Made by a program: the position numbers and the translations under genes. From Psychrobacter sp. 5A.1 (GTDB lineage Bacteria; Pseudomonadota; Gammaproteobacteria; Pseudomonadales; Moraxellaceae), in assembly GCF_030407455.1 (NCBI RefSeq), contig NZ_JASDDJ010000002.1:53915-117914 (forward strand): a stretch of DNA of 64,000 nucleotides, given 5' to 3'. Each line of letters opens with the position of its first letter. Within the stretch, counting starts at the first letter, position 1. The notes below the pieces were generated by a model. That model had not been told where the DNA came from. It searched no databases and worked only from the letters and a program-made list of their open reading frames with translations. Positions 35,283 through 45,400 of this stretch are shown piece by piece.

Positions 35283-36416
35283 TTAGCTTAACCACTGCAT
35301 CACCCAACCTATCAATGCCAACAACAACGCTAACGGTACGACCAAACGTATCGCTATACGCCATACATTATAGAGCGCTTCATTGCTAAAATTTAATGAC
35401 TTGCGCAGATGGCTGATTTTCATCTGCCAACCGGCAAACACTGATAATAGTAGTACAGCAACACTACTAATGATGACTAAGATGCCTACCAACCACGTCG
35501 TTGGAATGGCAACCACCAATAGCAATGCTAAGGCAAAAGTAATTATCAAGCTAACCAACAGCCCAAATTTATGCGTTAACTGCTGAGTGCTATAATGTAA
35601 TAAGTAGCTCACCACAAATAACACACCGACCCAATATAGTAGCTGTCCAATCGGCGGTAACGACATGCCACTGATAAATAAAGCCACCACACCCACAAAC
35701 AGCTGCAATATCCAAATCGGTAATACCAGCTTGGTTGCACGATACTCACGAGCAGCAGCTTTTTGCTTGGCTTGCAGGTTGTTTGCGTTTACCGCTGTGA
35801 CTGTCTGTTTGCTCACCAAGTTCTGACCAAACCAATATAAGCCTGTACCCGCTCCCACACTGACCAGCGCTAACGCTACCGCACGCGCCCATTCATTTAA
35901 GCTAATAGCAGTCATGGCAAAACCAGTATTTGGTACGCCATTTGCAATACCCAGCAGCAGCCCAACTACCATCAGACCCAATCCGATAGGCAAAGGTGCA
36001 CCGCCAAGTAGGCTCAATAGTACGGCAATGACCATCAAGCCTGCAGCAATTGCAAAGCTCGGCACATCAGGTGCACTATTCAGTTCGGTCAATGCGGCTA
36101 ATATGCCCGTACTTGCACCAGAGATGACCAACGCTGCAATCACAATAGAAACCAGTGCCGCCAACCAACCAAAGCTGCGCCATATTGGACTGGCATCTGC
36201 TTCGCGAGTGAGCTTTTGCATGCCCGCAAGAGGGCCTTCGACACTGCGATAGGCCAAGGCTATTTCAGCATAAACGACTGGCAGTGCGACCAATACCATT
36301 GCCAATAGCCATAGTAGCCAAAAGTCAATCTCTCCAATTGACGCAGGTGCAAACCAGCGAAACAATAGTAACGGTAGCAGTGCCGCGATAAAATAAGAAG
36401 CATAACGGATCATCAT
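35283..36416 (-). CDS. Polytopic membrane protein, weakly NSS-transporter-like
   Basis: 377 aa, about ten membrane segments. Parts resemble the neurotransmitter:sodium symporter family: the early FWLLWLLAMVLVALPVVYAEIALAYRS segment and the late KSLNFSNEALYNVWRIAIRLVVPLALLLALIGWV segment. The first NSS helix, with its sodium-site GxxNxWRFP motif, is missing; the protein begins with an unrelated helix (YASYFIAALLPLLLF). It may therefore have lost sodium-coupled transport. No ribosome site is strong; two ATG codons open the frame. rnfH probably follows it in one transcript. Confidence 0.65.
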   Translation of the reverse strand: MMIRYASYFIAALLPLLLFRWFAPASIGEIDFWLLWLLAMVLVALPVVYAEIALAYRSVEGPLAGMQKLTREADASPIWRSFGWLAALVSIVIAALVISGASTGILAALTELNSAPDVPSFAIAAGLMVIAVLLSLLGGAPLPIGLGLMVVGLLLGIANGVPNTGFAMTAISLNEWARAVALALVSVGAGTGLYWFGQNLVSKQTVTAVNANNLQAKQKAAAREYRATKLVLPIWILQLFVGVVALFISGMSLPPIGQLLYWVGVLFVVSYLLHYSTQQLTHKFGLLVSLIITFALALLLVVAIPTTWLVGILVIISSVAVLLLSVFAGWQMKISHLRKSLNFSNEALYNVWRIAIRLVVPLALLLALIGWVMQWLS

Positions 36417-36617
36417 AATCTAAATCCAAACGATCTAATACCATTCACAAAAATCAGAGTAGCAAGGAAAACGCGTGCAAGTACTACGCATAGTAGACTG
36501 AACATGTTTGACAGAGCAAATCGTGCTTTTGGGTTTGGTATAAAGTGAATAACGATAATTTATAATTATACAGAGCAACGACTGATTTCTGTAAATGAAT
36601 TCATCTAAATAATGCCT

Positions 36618-36640
36618 TAGGGTCTGTTGACCCTTCAAAT
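36618..36640 (+). repeat. Solitary family A end
   Basis: TAGGGTCTGTTGACCCTTC matches the first 14 bases of the family A end and then diverges. No second end is near. It is probably a remnant. Confidence 0.6.
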
Positions 36641-36659
36641 ATAAGGGACAAACAGTTAT

Positions 36660-36684
36660 AAAAAAACCCCGAAATCGGGGTTTA
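36660..36684 (-). terminator. Terminator of the cytochrome c4 gene
   Basis: CCCCGA pairs with TCGGGG around two bases. Read on minus it is followed by a run of T (AAAAAAA on plus, about 36660-36666). Confidence 0.88.
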
Positions 36685-36773
36685 GTGGTTCAGACATGAT
36701 TAATATGTGGTCAAGTACTGAATGGTTTTAGCTACAAAGTACGTATCGGATATCAATCATCAGTGCGATTCAA

Positions 36774-37442
36774 TTAGTGAATAGCACTCACGTAGTCTGA
36801 CAGAATACGAATATCACGATCTGATAGTTTCGATGCAACGGTTTGCATCATACCCATCTCGCCTTCTTTGGCGGCATCATTGACTCGTTTTTGATCATCA
36901 CTATCGATATCATCAACACGTCCAGCAGCACGGAATAGCTTTAGCTGGGTGGCGATATACTGAGCATGCTGTCCGCCTAGCTTTGGAAATGCAGCCCAAG
37001 TATTACCTGCAGCATCTGGACCATGACAGCCTGCACAACCGATAACACCGCGCGACTTATCGCCGCCTAGGAATAGTTTGGTTGCTTCTTGGTTGGTAGC
37101 AGGATTACCGTAGCCAACACCCCAAGGTGCTTGACTCGCATAATAACCTGCCACATTGGCTAGGTCTTGCTGAGACAGATTAGCAACTTGTGATTGCATG
37201 ATACCGTTTTTGCGATAGCCTGCTTTAAAGTTGACCAACTGTTTATACAGATATTTTACATTTTGGCCGCCAAGGTTCGGCTGCGCAGGAACCATACTGA
37301 CACCATTAAGACCATGACAAGCAGCACAAACGGTTTCTGCAACTTTTTGACCTGCATTGACGTCATATTCAGGAACAATAATAGCAGCTTGTACGCTGAA
37401 ACTTGCAACGCATAAGCTGGCAGCAGCGATTAACTTTTTCAT
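36774..37442 (-). CDS. Dihaem cytochrome c4
   Basis: 222 aa. The signal peptide (MKKLIAAASLCVASFSVQA) directs it to the periplasm. There are two cytochrome c domains, with haem motifs CAACH (39-43) and CAGCH (136-140). The matching methionine-bearing segments are MQSQVANLSQQDLANVAGYYA and MMQTVASKLSDRDIRILSDYV. Cytochrome c4 passes electrons to terminal oxidases such as the cbb3 type. It is an isolated gene; a terminator follows at 36660. Confidence 0.93.
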   Translation of the reverse strand: MKKLIAAASLCVASFSVQAAIIVPEYDVNAGQKVAETVCAACHGLNGVSMVPAQPNLGGQNVKYLYKQLVNFKAGYRKNGIMQSQVANLSQQDLANVAGYYASQAPWGVGYGNPATNQEATKLFLGGDKSRGVIGCAGCHGPDAAGNTWAAFPKLGGQHAQYIATQLKLFRAAGRVDDIDSDDQKRVNDAAKEGEMGMMQTVASKLSDRDIRILSDYVSAIH

Positions 37443-37693
37443 TGATACAAATCCTACTAGCTCGGCGTAAGCATTATTTAGAGTGATTGCACTGATAAGA
37501 TACCTGATATAGCCGCCTTCTTAATCATGAGAATGGCATATATTTTTAGGTCTTGGACACAAGCAGTCTGAAAGTACTTACTAACATCAGGGTTTATTTT
37601 CGATTATTATAGCAAGACTTTGTATCATTTGCCTACTTAATCATAGTATCCACCAGTTTTCTGGTGACACCGTATAGAATACAGCTAAAAAGC

Positions 37694-37728
37694 AAAAAGC
37701 GCAGACAGGTCATTAACCCCAGCGCTTT
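37694..37728 (-). terminator. Possible terminator of the cytochrome c5-like gene
   Basis: Read on minus, AAAGCGC pairs with GCGCTTT around a 19-nt loop and is followed by T. The large loop makes it weak. Confidence 0.5.
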
Positions 37729-37761
37729 ATTTTATAGGTTTAAGCTATATTTATAAGCTGA

Positions 37762-38097
37762 CTATTTGCTCATATACTCGATAAGCTTACGATACTCGTC
37801 ATCGCTACATTGGTCGCACAGACCGCCTGCTGGCATCTGCGCCATACCACCTTTGACAGATTTAATGAGTGTCGGCATGCTTTTTTGTTTGATCAGCTGC
37901 TGCCATTTGGCACTATCACCTTTTTTGATGGCATTTAGCGCACCACTATCGTGACAGGCTGCACATGAGTTATTATAGGTGGTGGCGATGTCCGCCGCAC
38001 CTGCGCTGCTGATCATGACACCACTTAACAATAATGCGGCAACGCCAGCGGCTATAGCGCGATAACCCGTGCTAAAAAGTCTAGTGATTGAAAACAT
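37762..38097 (-). CDS. Cytochrome c5-like monohaem protein
   Basis: 111 aa. The signal peptide is about 1-34 (cleavage near SAGAA). The haem motif is CAACH (45-49), with the axial methionine in AQMPAGG (Met88). The CDQC pair (Cys94, Cys97) just after it is the disulphide typical of cytochrome c5. It is a periplasmic electron carrier. The neighbouring c4 gene, 320 bp away on the same strand, suggests a shared respiratory role. Confidence 0.9.
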   Translation of the reverse strand: MFSITRLFSTGYRAIAAGVAALLLSGVMISSAGAADIATTYNNSCAACHDSGALNAIKKGDSAKWQQLIKQKSMPTLIKSVKGGMAQMPAGGLCDQCSDDEYRKLIEYMSK

Positions 38098-38492
38098 AGA
38101 GCACCTCCTCGTGATATTTCACGTGTCTCATCAGTCGTTCTATTAAACGTCTTCGATTAAACATTGTAACAATATATGTCATATAAACATAGAGAATTTG
38201 GATACGGCTTTGTTAATGCCGAGAACTTGTCGCAATGACCAGCTAATTTTAATGTTATCCTACTGTTTATATGAGGCTAATCGCAGTTATTTCAATAAGT
38301 AAGACAGGGAATAGTATAGAATAGCCGATAATGTAAAATAGCTGCTTTTATGACTCACACATGCTTGTATTCATGAGAAACAGCCTCTTATCCTATTTTT
38401 ATCTACTGTCTGAACTGAATCGCTAGACTGAGCCACCAGCTAACTAAAAATTGACGACCGTATCCAATTTCTTAAAGATTAATGAGCCATTT
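38098..38492. other. Divergent region between cytochrome c5 and engB
   Basis: About 395 bp with no supported gene. Promoters for both directions are expected here. Confidence 0.35.
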
Positions 38493-39278
38493 ATGAGTAC
38501 CCCGTTTACCGATGTCGCCGCCGAACATGCACTGTTCAACACCAAATCTCGTCAAAAAATTCAACAAACTGAATTTATGACGTCAGCACCTACCTTTCGT
38601 CTTTGTCCTCCTGATATGGGCTTAGAAGTCGCCTTTGCAGGACGTTCGAACGCTGGTAAATCCTCGGCCATCAACGCGTTAACCAATCAGCGCCAGTTGG
38701 CTCGTTCGTCTAAGACACCTGGACGTACACAGATGATTAACTTTTTTAGTATTGGTAATACTGAAAGACGTTTGGTTGATTTGCCTGGTTATGGCTATGC
38801 AGCCGTACCGCTTGAGATGAAAAAAGAATGGCAGGTTGAGCTAGAAGAGTACTTGGTGTCACGCTCAAGCCTTGCTGGTTTGGTGCTAATGACGGACATC
38901 CGTCACCCATTAAAATTCTTTGATGAGCAAATGCTACGTTGGGCAAATGATGGTGAACTGCCAGTACATATATTGCTAACCAAAGCAGATAAACTGAAAT
39001 ATGGCGCGTCCAAGAACGCTCTACTTAATACTCGCAAAAAACTCAAAAAATTGGGCTTAAACTGCACCATTCAGTTATTTTCAGCCTTGAGAAAAGAAGG
39101 TCTGGATGAGTTGGCTGGGGTAATGGGCAACTGGTATGAGTATCAGCTTGATGCAGATAAAATTATTGAGTCCTCTTTTGCATTACTAGAAGGCGAAGAG
39201 CTAGAAGACGCTATTGAAAAAGATAGCGCTGAAAAAGACAGCTCTCAAAAAGACAGCTCTCAAAACGAAAGCAAATAG
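38493..39278 (+). CDS. engB: Ribosome biogenesis GTP-binding protein EngB (YsxC/YihA)
   Basis: 261 aa from ATG 38493; a TTG 14 codons upstream opens the frame. E. coli YihA is 210. An essential GTPase for large-subunit assembly. GTP motifs are GRSNAGKSS (G1), the TPGRTQ switch (G2), DLPGYGYA (G3), TKADK (G4) and FSALRKEG (G5). The last 30 residues are a Glu/Lys/Asp/Ser tail with a repeated KDSS unit, absent from typical EngB and probably disordered. A strong terminator follows. It stands divergent from the cytochrome genes, as in many gammaproteobacteria. Confidence 0.95.
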   Translation: MSTPFTDVAAEHALFNTKSRQKIQQTEFMTSAPTFRLCPPDMGLEVAFAGRSNAGKSSAINALTNQRQLARSSKTPGRTQMINFFSIGNTERRLVDLPGYGYAAVPLEMKKEWQVELEEYLVSRSSLAGLVLMTDIRHPLKFFDEQMLRWANDGELPVHILLTKADKLKYGASKNALLNTRKKLKKLGLNCTIQLFSALRKEGLDELAGVMGNWYEYQLDADKIIESSFALLEGEELEDAIEKDSAEKDSSQKDSSQNESK

Positions 39279-39294
39279 CTATCATAGTTTTCCA

Positions 39295-39336
39295 TAAAAA
39301 AAGGGTTTATCGTTATTATCGATAAACCCTTTTTTA
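39295..39336. terminator. Bidirectional terminator after engB
   Basis: AAAGGGTTTATCG pairs with CGATAAACCCTTT around 7 nt, with A and T runs on either side. Confidence 0.92.
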
Positions 39337-39404
39337 TTGGCTTTTTATTGGTTCATTATTATTATCGGTGCGCTGTCAAAATAATGAGGCTCATAAAAGT
39401 GGCC

Positions 39405-40118
39405 CTACCCACATAGTAAATCTGCTAGCGCTTGCGGAGTGTCAACTTGATAGGTAGGCTGTTGCGCGGCGAGCTCAGCACTCGTTGCTGTACCGTAGTT
39501 GACTGCTATGCTGGTCATGCCCAGTTTGATTGCCATTTGAATGTCATAGATACTATCACCGATAAACACGGCATCAGAAACCTGCTGCTGCGTATAGTCC
39601 AAGATATCGGTCAACATCTGCGGATCAGGTTTTGAGCCCGACTCATCAGCACAGCGGGTGATGACAAAGTAATGGTGACTCTCTGAGGCATCTAATACAC
39701 GATCGAGACCTTTTCTTTTTTTACCGGTTGCTACGGCTAGCGTTTTGCCCTGCTGCTGCAAAGTCTGTAGCATACCTTCTATAGGTGCAAAAAGCGGTGT
39801 ACCGTGACTATTGGCAATATAGTGCTCTGCATAGGTCTGCTGAATGGCCAGCAACTGCGCATCGTTTGCCTGAGGATATAAAATCTCGATACCATTCATT
39901 AAGCTCAGACCAATGATGTCTTTTACGGCTTTATCAGTCGTCTCAAATCCATGTGCTTCTCCAGCCACATGCATAGACTCAACGATTAGACCGATTGAAT
40001 CCATTAGCGTGCCGTCCCAATCAAAAATAATCAGCGTCTTATCAGACAGACGATGCGCGGCTGATGGCTGAGAGTTTTCGGTAGAAGTTGTAGTACTGGC
40101 TACAGATTGTTCACTCAT
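39405..40118 (-). CDS. HAD-family hydrolase, phosphoglycolate phosphatase-like
   Basis: 237 aa. HAD motif I is FDWDGTLMDS (Asp34 nucleophile, Asp36 acid/base). Motif II is in VATGKKRKG, and motifs III/IV are SKPDPQ and VFIGDSIYDIQMA. The helical cap lies after motif I. It resembles the Gph/YjjG-type phosphatases that in Pseudomonas and Acinetobacter lie next to rluC, as here. The natural substrate is unproven. The first 25 residues are Ser/Thr-rich. Confidence 0.9.
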   Translation of the reverse strand: MSEQSVASTTTSTENSQPSAAHRLSDKTLIIFDWDGTLMDSIGLIVESMHVAGEAHGFETTDKAVKDIIGLSLMNGIEILYPQANDAQLLAIQQTYAEHYIANSHGTPLFAPIEGMLQTLQQQGKTLAVATGKKRKGLDRVLDASESHHYFVITRCADESGSKPDPQMLTDILDYTQQQVSDAVFIGDSIYDIQMAIKLGMTSIAVNYGTATSAELAAQQPTYQVDTPQALADLLCG

Positions 40119-40258
40119 GAATAGACCTTAGCGAATAGCGATAATAAAGTGTAGATACGAAAACGTCACGGTGGCTTATTCGTAAAAATAAGGTATCGTG
40201 ACGTTTTAGTGTTTCCATAAAGGTCTGACTCTCTAGACCTTTGTGATTATATTTAGAC

Positions 40259-41284
40259 TTATTCAGGCAATTTGGTTGTTTCTGGCAACCAATCTGCCAT
40301 CTCTTCTGGCAATGGGGCAGTAATGGTCTTGTAGCCTGGAATATCTAAGCGCCAAGCATGTAGACACAGACGATGGACGCCTGATTTGTCATGGACATTA
40401 TATTTATCATCCCCCAAGATAGCATGACCAATATGAGCTAAATGCACACGGATTTGATGAGTGCGACCCGTCAATGGCTTGGCTTCAATTAAGCTGACTG
40501 GCTGACCAGCAATCATAAAACGATCATGGACGATGATATCAGTCTGGCTTTCTTTCGCTTGTGGATCTTGGCTGTCTACTTTAACGCGGCGCTCACCACT
40601 GGCAAGCGTATAGCGTAGCAATGGCGCATTGATATGCTGTTCATTAAGCGCAGGTTGTCCTTTGGCAAGACAGAGATAGTGCTTTTGAATGGTTTTGTCT
40701 ACCAAATGCTGCTGCAACACTTTGAGCGTTGAGCGTTTTTTGGAAATCATCAGCAACCCTGACGTATCTTTGTCGATGCGATGTATCAGCTCTAGGTACT
40801 TCTTACCCGTCACTTCACGCATGGCTTCGATAACACCAAAGTCAAGACCACTACCGCCATGAACGGCGATGCCAGAAGGCTTATTCAGCACTAGCATCCC
40901 TTCATCTTCATAGACCACACGTGCCAGCAAGCTTTTGGCAAACTCGGTGCTAATGATGGGTTTTTCGCGCGTCGCCAGCTCTACAGGGGCAATACGCACG
41001 ACATCTTCACGCTGCACTCTATCGTGTGCTTTGCAACGTTTGTTGTTGACGCGTATCTCATCTGAGCGAATCATTTTATAGATATGCGATTTTGGCAAAC
41101 CTTTTAAACGGTTCAGCAGAAAGTTATCCAAACGCTGGTCGTGCTGATGGCGCGTTACTTCAAGGTAGTTAACCTTGCCGAAGTTGCTAATCTCATCGTC
41201 AGCGCTTTGTGGGCGTGTTTTGCTATTAAAAATAGCAGGGGCTTCATGGGTAGGAGCGTCGTTAGTCATTTTTGAGTTTGTCAT
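40259..41284 (-). CDS. rluC: 23S rRNA pseudouridine synthase C
   Basis: 341 aa; E. coli RluC is 319 and modifies U955, U2504 and U2580. An S4 RNA-binding domain (about 50-110; RLDNFLLNRLKGLPKSHIYKMIRSDEIRVN) is followed by the RluA-type catalytic domain with HRIDKDTSGLL, in which the Asp is catalytic. The TGRTHQIRVHLAHIGHAILGD block is characteristic. The first 35 residues are a variable leader. A second ATG lies five codons in. It is 140 bp upstream of the phosphatase gene on the same strand and divergent from rne. Confidence 0.95.
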   Translation of the reverse strand: MTNSKMTNDAPTHEAPAIFNSKTRPQSADDEISNFGKVNYLEVTRHQHDQRLDNFLLNRLKGLPKSHIYKMIRSDEIRVNNKRCKAHDRVQREDVVRIAPVELATREKPIISTEFAKSLLARVVYEDEGMLVLNKPSGIAVHGGSGLDFGVIEAMREVTGKKYLELIHRIDKDTSGLLMISKKRSTLKVLQQHLVDKTIQKHYLCLAKGQPALNEQHINAPLLRYTLASGERRVKVDSQDPQAKESQTDIIVHDRFMIAGQPVSLIEAKPLTGRTHQIRVHLAHIGHAILGDDKYNVHDKSGVHRLCLHAWRLDIPGYKTITAPLPEEMADWLPETTKLPE

Positions 41285-42454
41285 TTTTAGTTAGGTATTT
41301 ACACAAAGATTTGCTATAGTTTAGCATGTTGAGCGACAATTAAGCAGAGGCTGCAGCAATAATCATTGTTGTTACAAATAGTTGACCACCATTTTTACTA
41401 CTTGTCAGTTTTCTACTACCTGCTAGTAAAGAGGTTGACACTATTTACCCTGCTGACATTAGACGTTTCATCTGATTTTAGGGCGCATTATTTATTTAAA
41501 GGTATTACTTACCAAACATAGCCCTATAAATTAAAAACACTGTACTGAATATTATTTGGTACCATAAAATAAATAGTGACACTAAATACCATCGCGTTAG
41601 TAAATTTGACCATAAGTCTGTTTATTAACCGATTACAACACAACACTGACTCACTAACCGCATGACAACGACTTTACTTGATAACCAATCATTATTTAAT
41701 GACTGTTTATCTGATGGTCCTTTATGCCAGCATAGTTGAGCAAGTATGGGTCATTTAGCGTTAGGATCAAAAAATACGTCGATAGCTGCCTAAGTATTGG
41801 TGGTCAAACAGATGACGATAACAATGTAGATACGATACCACGCTGACAAGCTGGTCCATTACTCTGTTTGCCAAGTACGCCCCGCTAGTAACTGAAGCTG
41901 CGATGCCTAACCCTGAAACACCCAAGATATTATTGACGTTATACAAAGAACGATAAACAAAGAGTAACCAATTGCTTCGCCTGAATAAACAACCGCTGAC
42001 TGACGCTACTATATAGTAGCCATCATGACTGCGATATTATTGTTAGACTTTGATGGATGAATAGCAACAGCACAATGACTTTTTAATATCAGTATTTTTT
42101 AAACCTGTAACTGACCGTCGCCCACGCCTACAACGTGCGCTGACAATCACTACCAATAGAATGTACTGACAAATAAGAGCGCCTTGATACGCTGACACAT
42201 TCATATATGTACCTAGTTTATTGATGATAAGATATAAGTACTGTAGCCTTACACCCTATATTATTTATATTGACGTGAGCACCGCTAACCCTTTCAGGTA
42301 CAAAAGAAGCCATTGAAAAAGCCCACGTGCTTTATGAAACCCACGATTTACGTTCTACGTTAACTTACATCTGCAAACGCTAATATTAGCCACATTTGCT
42401 ACTATGCTCGAAAGACTGTCTTATCGTTGTTATGCGTACTCATAGGATATAAAT
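41285..42454. other. 1.17-kb non-coding region between rluC and rne
   Basis: No reading frame of useful length or character on either strand. It holds both promoters and, by analogy with E. coli, a long rne leader through which RNase E could control its own mRNA. TTGACA at about 41436 is followed 17 bp later by ATTAGA, a weak candidate promoter. No repeats from the two mobile families are seen. Confidence 0.5.
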
Positions 42455-45400
42455 ATGAAACGCATTTTGATCAACGCAACTCAAAACGAAGAGATTCGTG
42501 TCGCCTTATGTAAAGGCAACCACTTATACGATTTCGACTTAGAAAACCGTACCCGCGAACAAAAAAAATCTAACATTTATAAAGGTCATGTGACCCGTGT
42601 CGAGCCATCGCTTGAAGCGGTATTTGTCGAATATGGATCTCAGCGCCAAGGCTTTTTGCCGATTCGAGAAATCTCTGCTGAATACCTAAGCGGCAATCCA
42701 CGTGACGAAAACATCAAAAAACTGATCAAAGAAGGCGATGAGCTAATCGTCCAAGTCGAAAAAGAAGAGCGCGGCAATAAAGGCGCTGCCCTATCGACGT
42801 ATGTCTCATTAGCAGGTCGCTATCTGGTATTGATGCCAAACAACCCTCGTGGTGGCGGTATCTCACGTCAAATCTCAGGCAAGCTACGCGAAGACATGAA
42901 GCGTATGTTGAGCAATCTTGATTTACCAAAAGGCATGAGTGTTATCATTCGTACTGCTGGTATTGGCAAAACACAAGAAGACTTGCAGCATGACTTAAAC
43001 CATTTGCTTAATATCTGGCAAGCCATCCAAGAACAAAATCAAAAATACCCTTCACCGCGCCTGGTTCATCAAGAAGCTGGTGTTGTCACTCGTGCTGTCC
43101 GTGATTATCTGCGTGATGACATCGCTGAAATTTGGATTGATAACGAAAACGCTTACATTGAAGCGGCAGGTTTTATCGATGCTGTGATGCCAAAACAAGC
43201 TGAAAAGCTACGCAAATATACCGATTATGAGCCGATGTTTTCGCGCTTTAATATCGAAAAACAAATCGAAACCGCTTATCAACGTGAAGTTCGTCTGCCA
43301 TCGGGTGGCTCAATCGTTATCGATCAAACAGAAGCATTGGTCTCTATCGATATCAACTCTGCCAAGTCGACCAAAGGTTCAGATGTCGCCGAAACCGCTT
43401 ATCATACCAATCTGGAAGCAGCCGATGAGATTGCTCGTCAGCTCCGCTTGCGTGATATGGGTGGTCTGGTTGTCATTGATTTCATCGACATGAACGATAA
43501 TAAGCATCAAAAAGAAGTCGAAAAACGTCTGATCGATGCCACCAAATACGATCGTGCGCGTGTCCAATTTGGTGATATTTCTAAATTTGGTCTAATGGAA
43601 ATGAGCCGTCAGCGTCTGCGTCCTTCACTAGAAGAATCAACTGGTTATATCTGCCCACGCTGCCACGGCAATGGCATGATTCGTGACTTGCGTTCATTGT
43701 CGCTATCTATCATGCGTCAAATCGAGCAAATCGCTCTTAAAGAACGTCAAGGTGAAGTACAAGCAGAAGTCCCAACAGACATCGCAGCATTCTTGTTAAA
43801 TGAAAAACGCGACAGCTTGGTTTATCTTGAGCAAGACAGTGGTACGCGTATCACTATCTTACCGCATGCGCATTTAGAATCACCAAATTTTAAGCTGCAC
43901 TTCAACCGTGATGGCTTTGCCCCATCGAGCTATGAGCGTATCACTGATACTCAACAACTAGAGCACAGTGACCTTGGCTACAATGTTGACTGGCAAACCG
44001 CTGAAAAAGAGCGTCCTGAGCAGCAACCTACTCGTCAGCCACGCCAACCATCTGGTGACAGCGATAACAAACAAAGCAGTCGCTCAAATGCACAGCAAAG
44101 TCCAGCGACACCATCACAGAACAGCACAGTAACTCATAGCAATGACCGTCGTAATCATAAAAATGCCAATGACGTCTCATCTGCACGTGCACCGCAAGCC
44201 AATAAGAGCCAGAGTGTGGCCGCGCCTGTTGCGCCAGTAGCCACTCAGACGACAACACCTGCCAATGTTGAAACAGCAGCTCAGCCGCAAGCAGTAGCGT
44301 GGTTGTCAAACCTATTCGCTCAAGCGCCGCAAGCCACCACAACACCTAGCGTCAGCAGTCGGGATGCCGCTGAAGCAATCGAAGCACTGGTAAATACAGG
44401 TGCGCAAAGCTTGGGCTCATTTGGACAAACTGATAACAGTGCTTTGACTACTGCAGCTAACCCTGCGCAAGCAACTCAGCAGCACAGTAATCAAAAGAAC
44501 GAGGCGCAGCAGTCAGACAACAACGCTAATCATCAGCAAGCGCGCCGCAATAACGACAGTGACACTGATGAAAGCAACAACGAAGACAGAAGAAGACGTA
44601 AGCCACGTAAATCTAGATCAGCTAAACCTCGTCAAAGAAAAGATCAGGCAGATGAGTCTCATAATGAGGTGAGCAGCGATGCCGATAACAACACCTCAAG
44701 TAGTGCAGCAAATAATGCCGATGATAAGCAAACTGACAATCAAAATAAACGTCAGCAGGATAACCGACGCACGAATGATCGCAATCGCAACAATCGTCAA
44801 GACGGCAATCAACAAAACAGCAATCGTAACGCAAGCGAGCGTAATGATGCTGATAATGAAAACAGCCCGAAAGCAGATGAGCAAACCCGTACTAAGCGTA
44901 AATCGCATAGCCAACGTGGCTCACGTGGCAAGCTAGAGCGCGGTGAAACGCTAACGGCTGACAATGTTAAGCAACCTAATCAGCAGGCTTCGACAGCTTC
45001 TAACAGCAATAAAAATCACTCTAATGCGCGCCGTAATCAAGACCCTAACGAAGTCGTGCTACAGGTCAACGAAGCACCGACTGAGCTAAAGGCCCCTGAA
45101 GTCGTTCATCTGTCTTTGGATGACAGTAAGCCAACACAGGCAAAACCTCAACCTACTGAAAAGCAAAGCTCAGCAAATGACGTTGCGAAAGATGAAGTAG
45201 CCAAAGCGTCTAATGCTCAACCGCAGACTAATAGCAGAAGCACCGATAAAAAAGATGCTGATATTAAGGTAACGGCTGAAAAAACAACTGACGATAAGGC
45301 TGTAGAAGTCAGCGAAGCTAAAATTGATAGCACTGCTAAAGACAATAGCCATGATGTCCAAAATCACGTTGCGAAAGCTGCTGCTAACACCGATATCAAA

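Noticed and set aside
44028..44345. 105-codon minus frame inside rne, and similar antisense frames at 44622, 45698, 45905 and 46409
   Set aside because: All lie opposite the low-complexity part of rne, where biased codons keep other frames open by chance.
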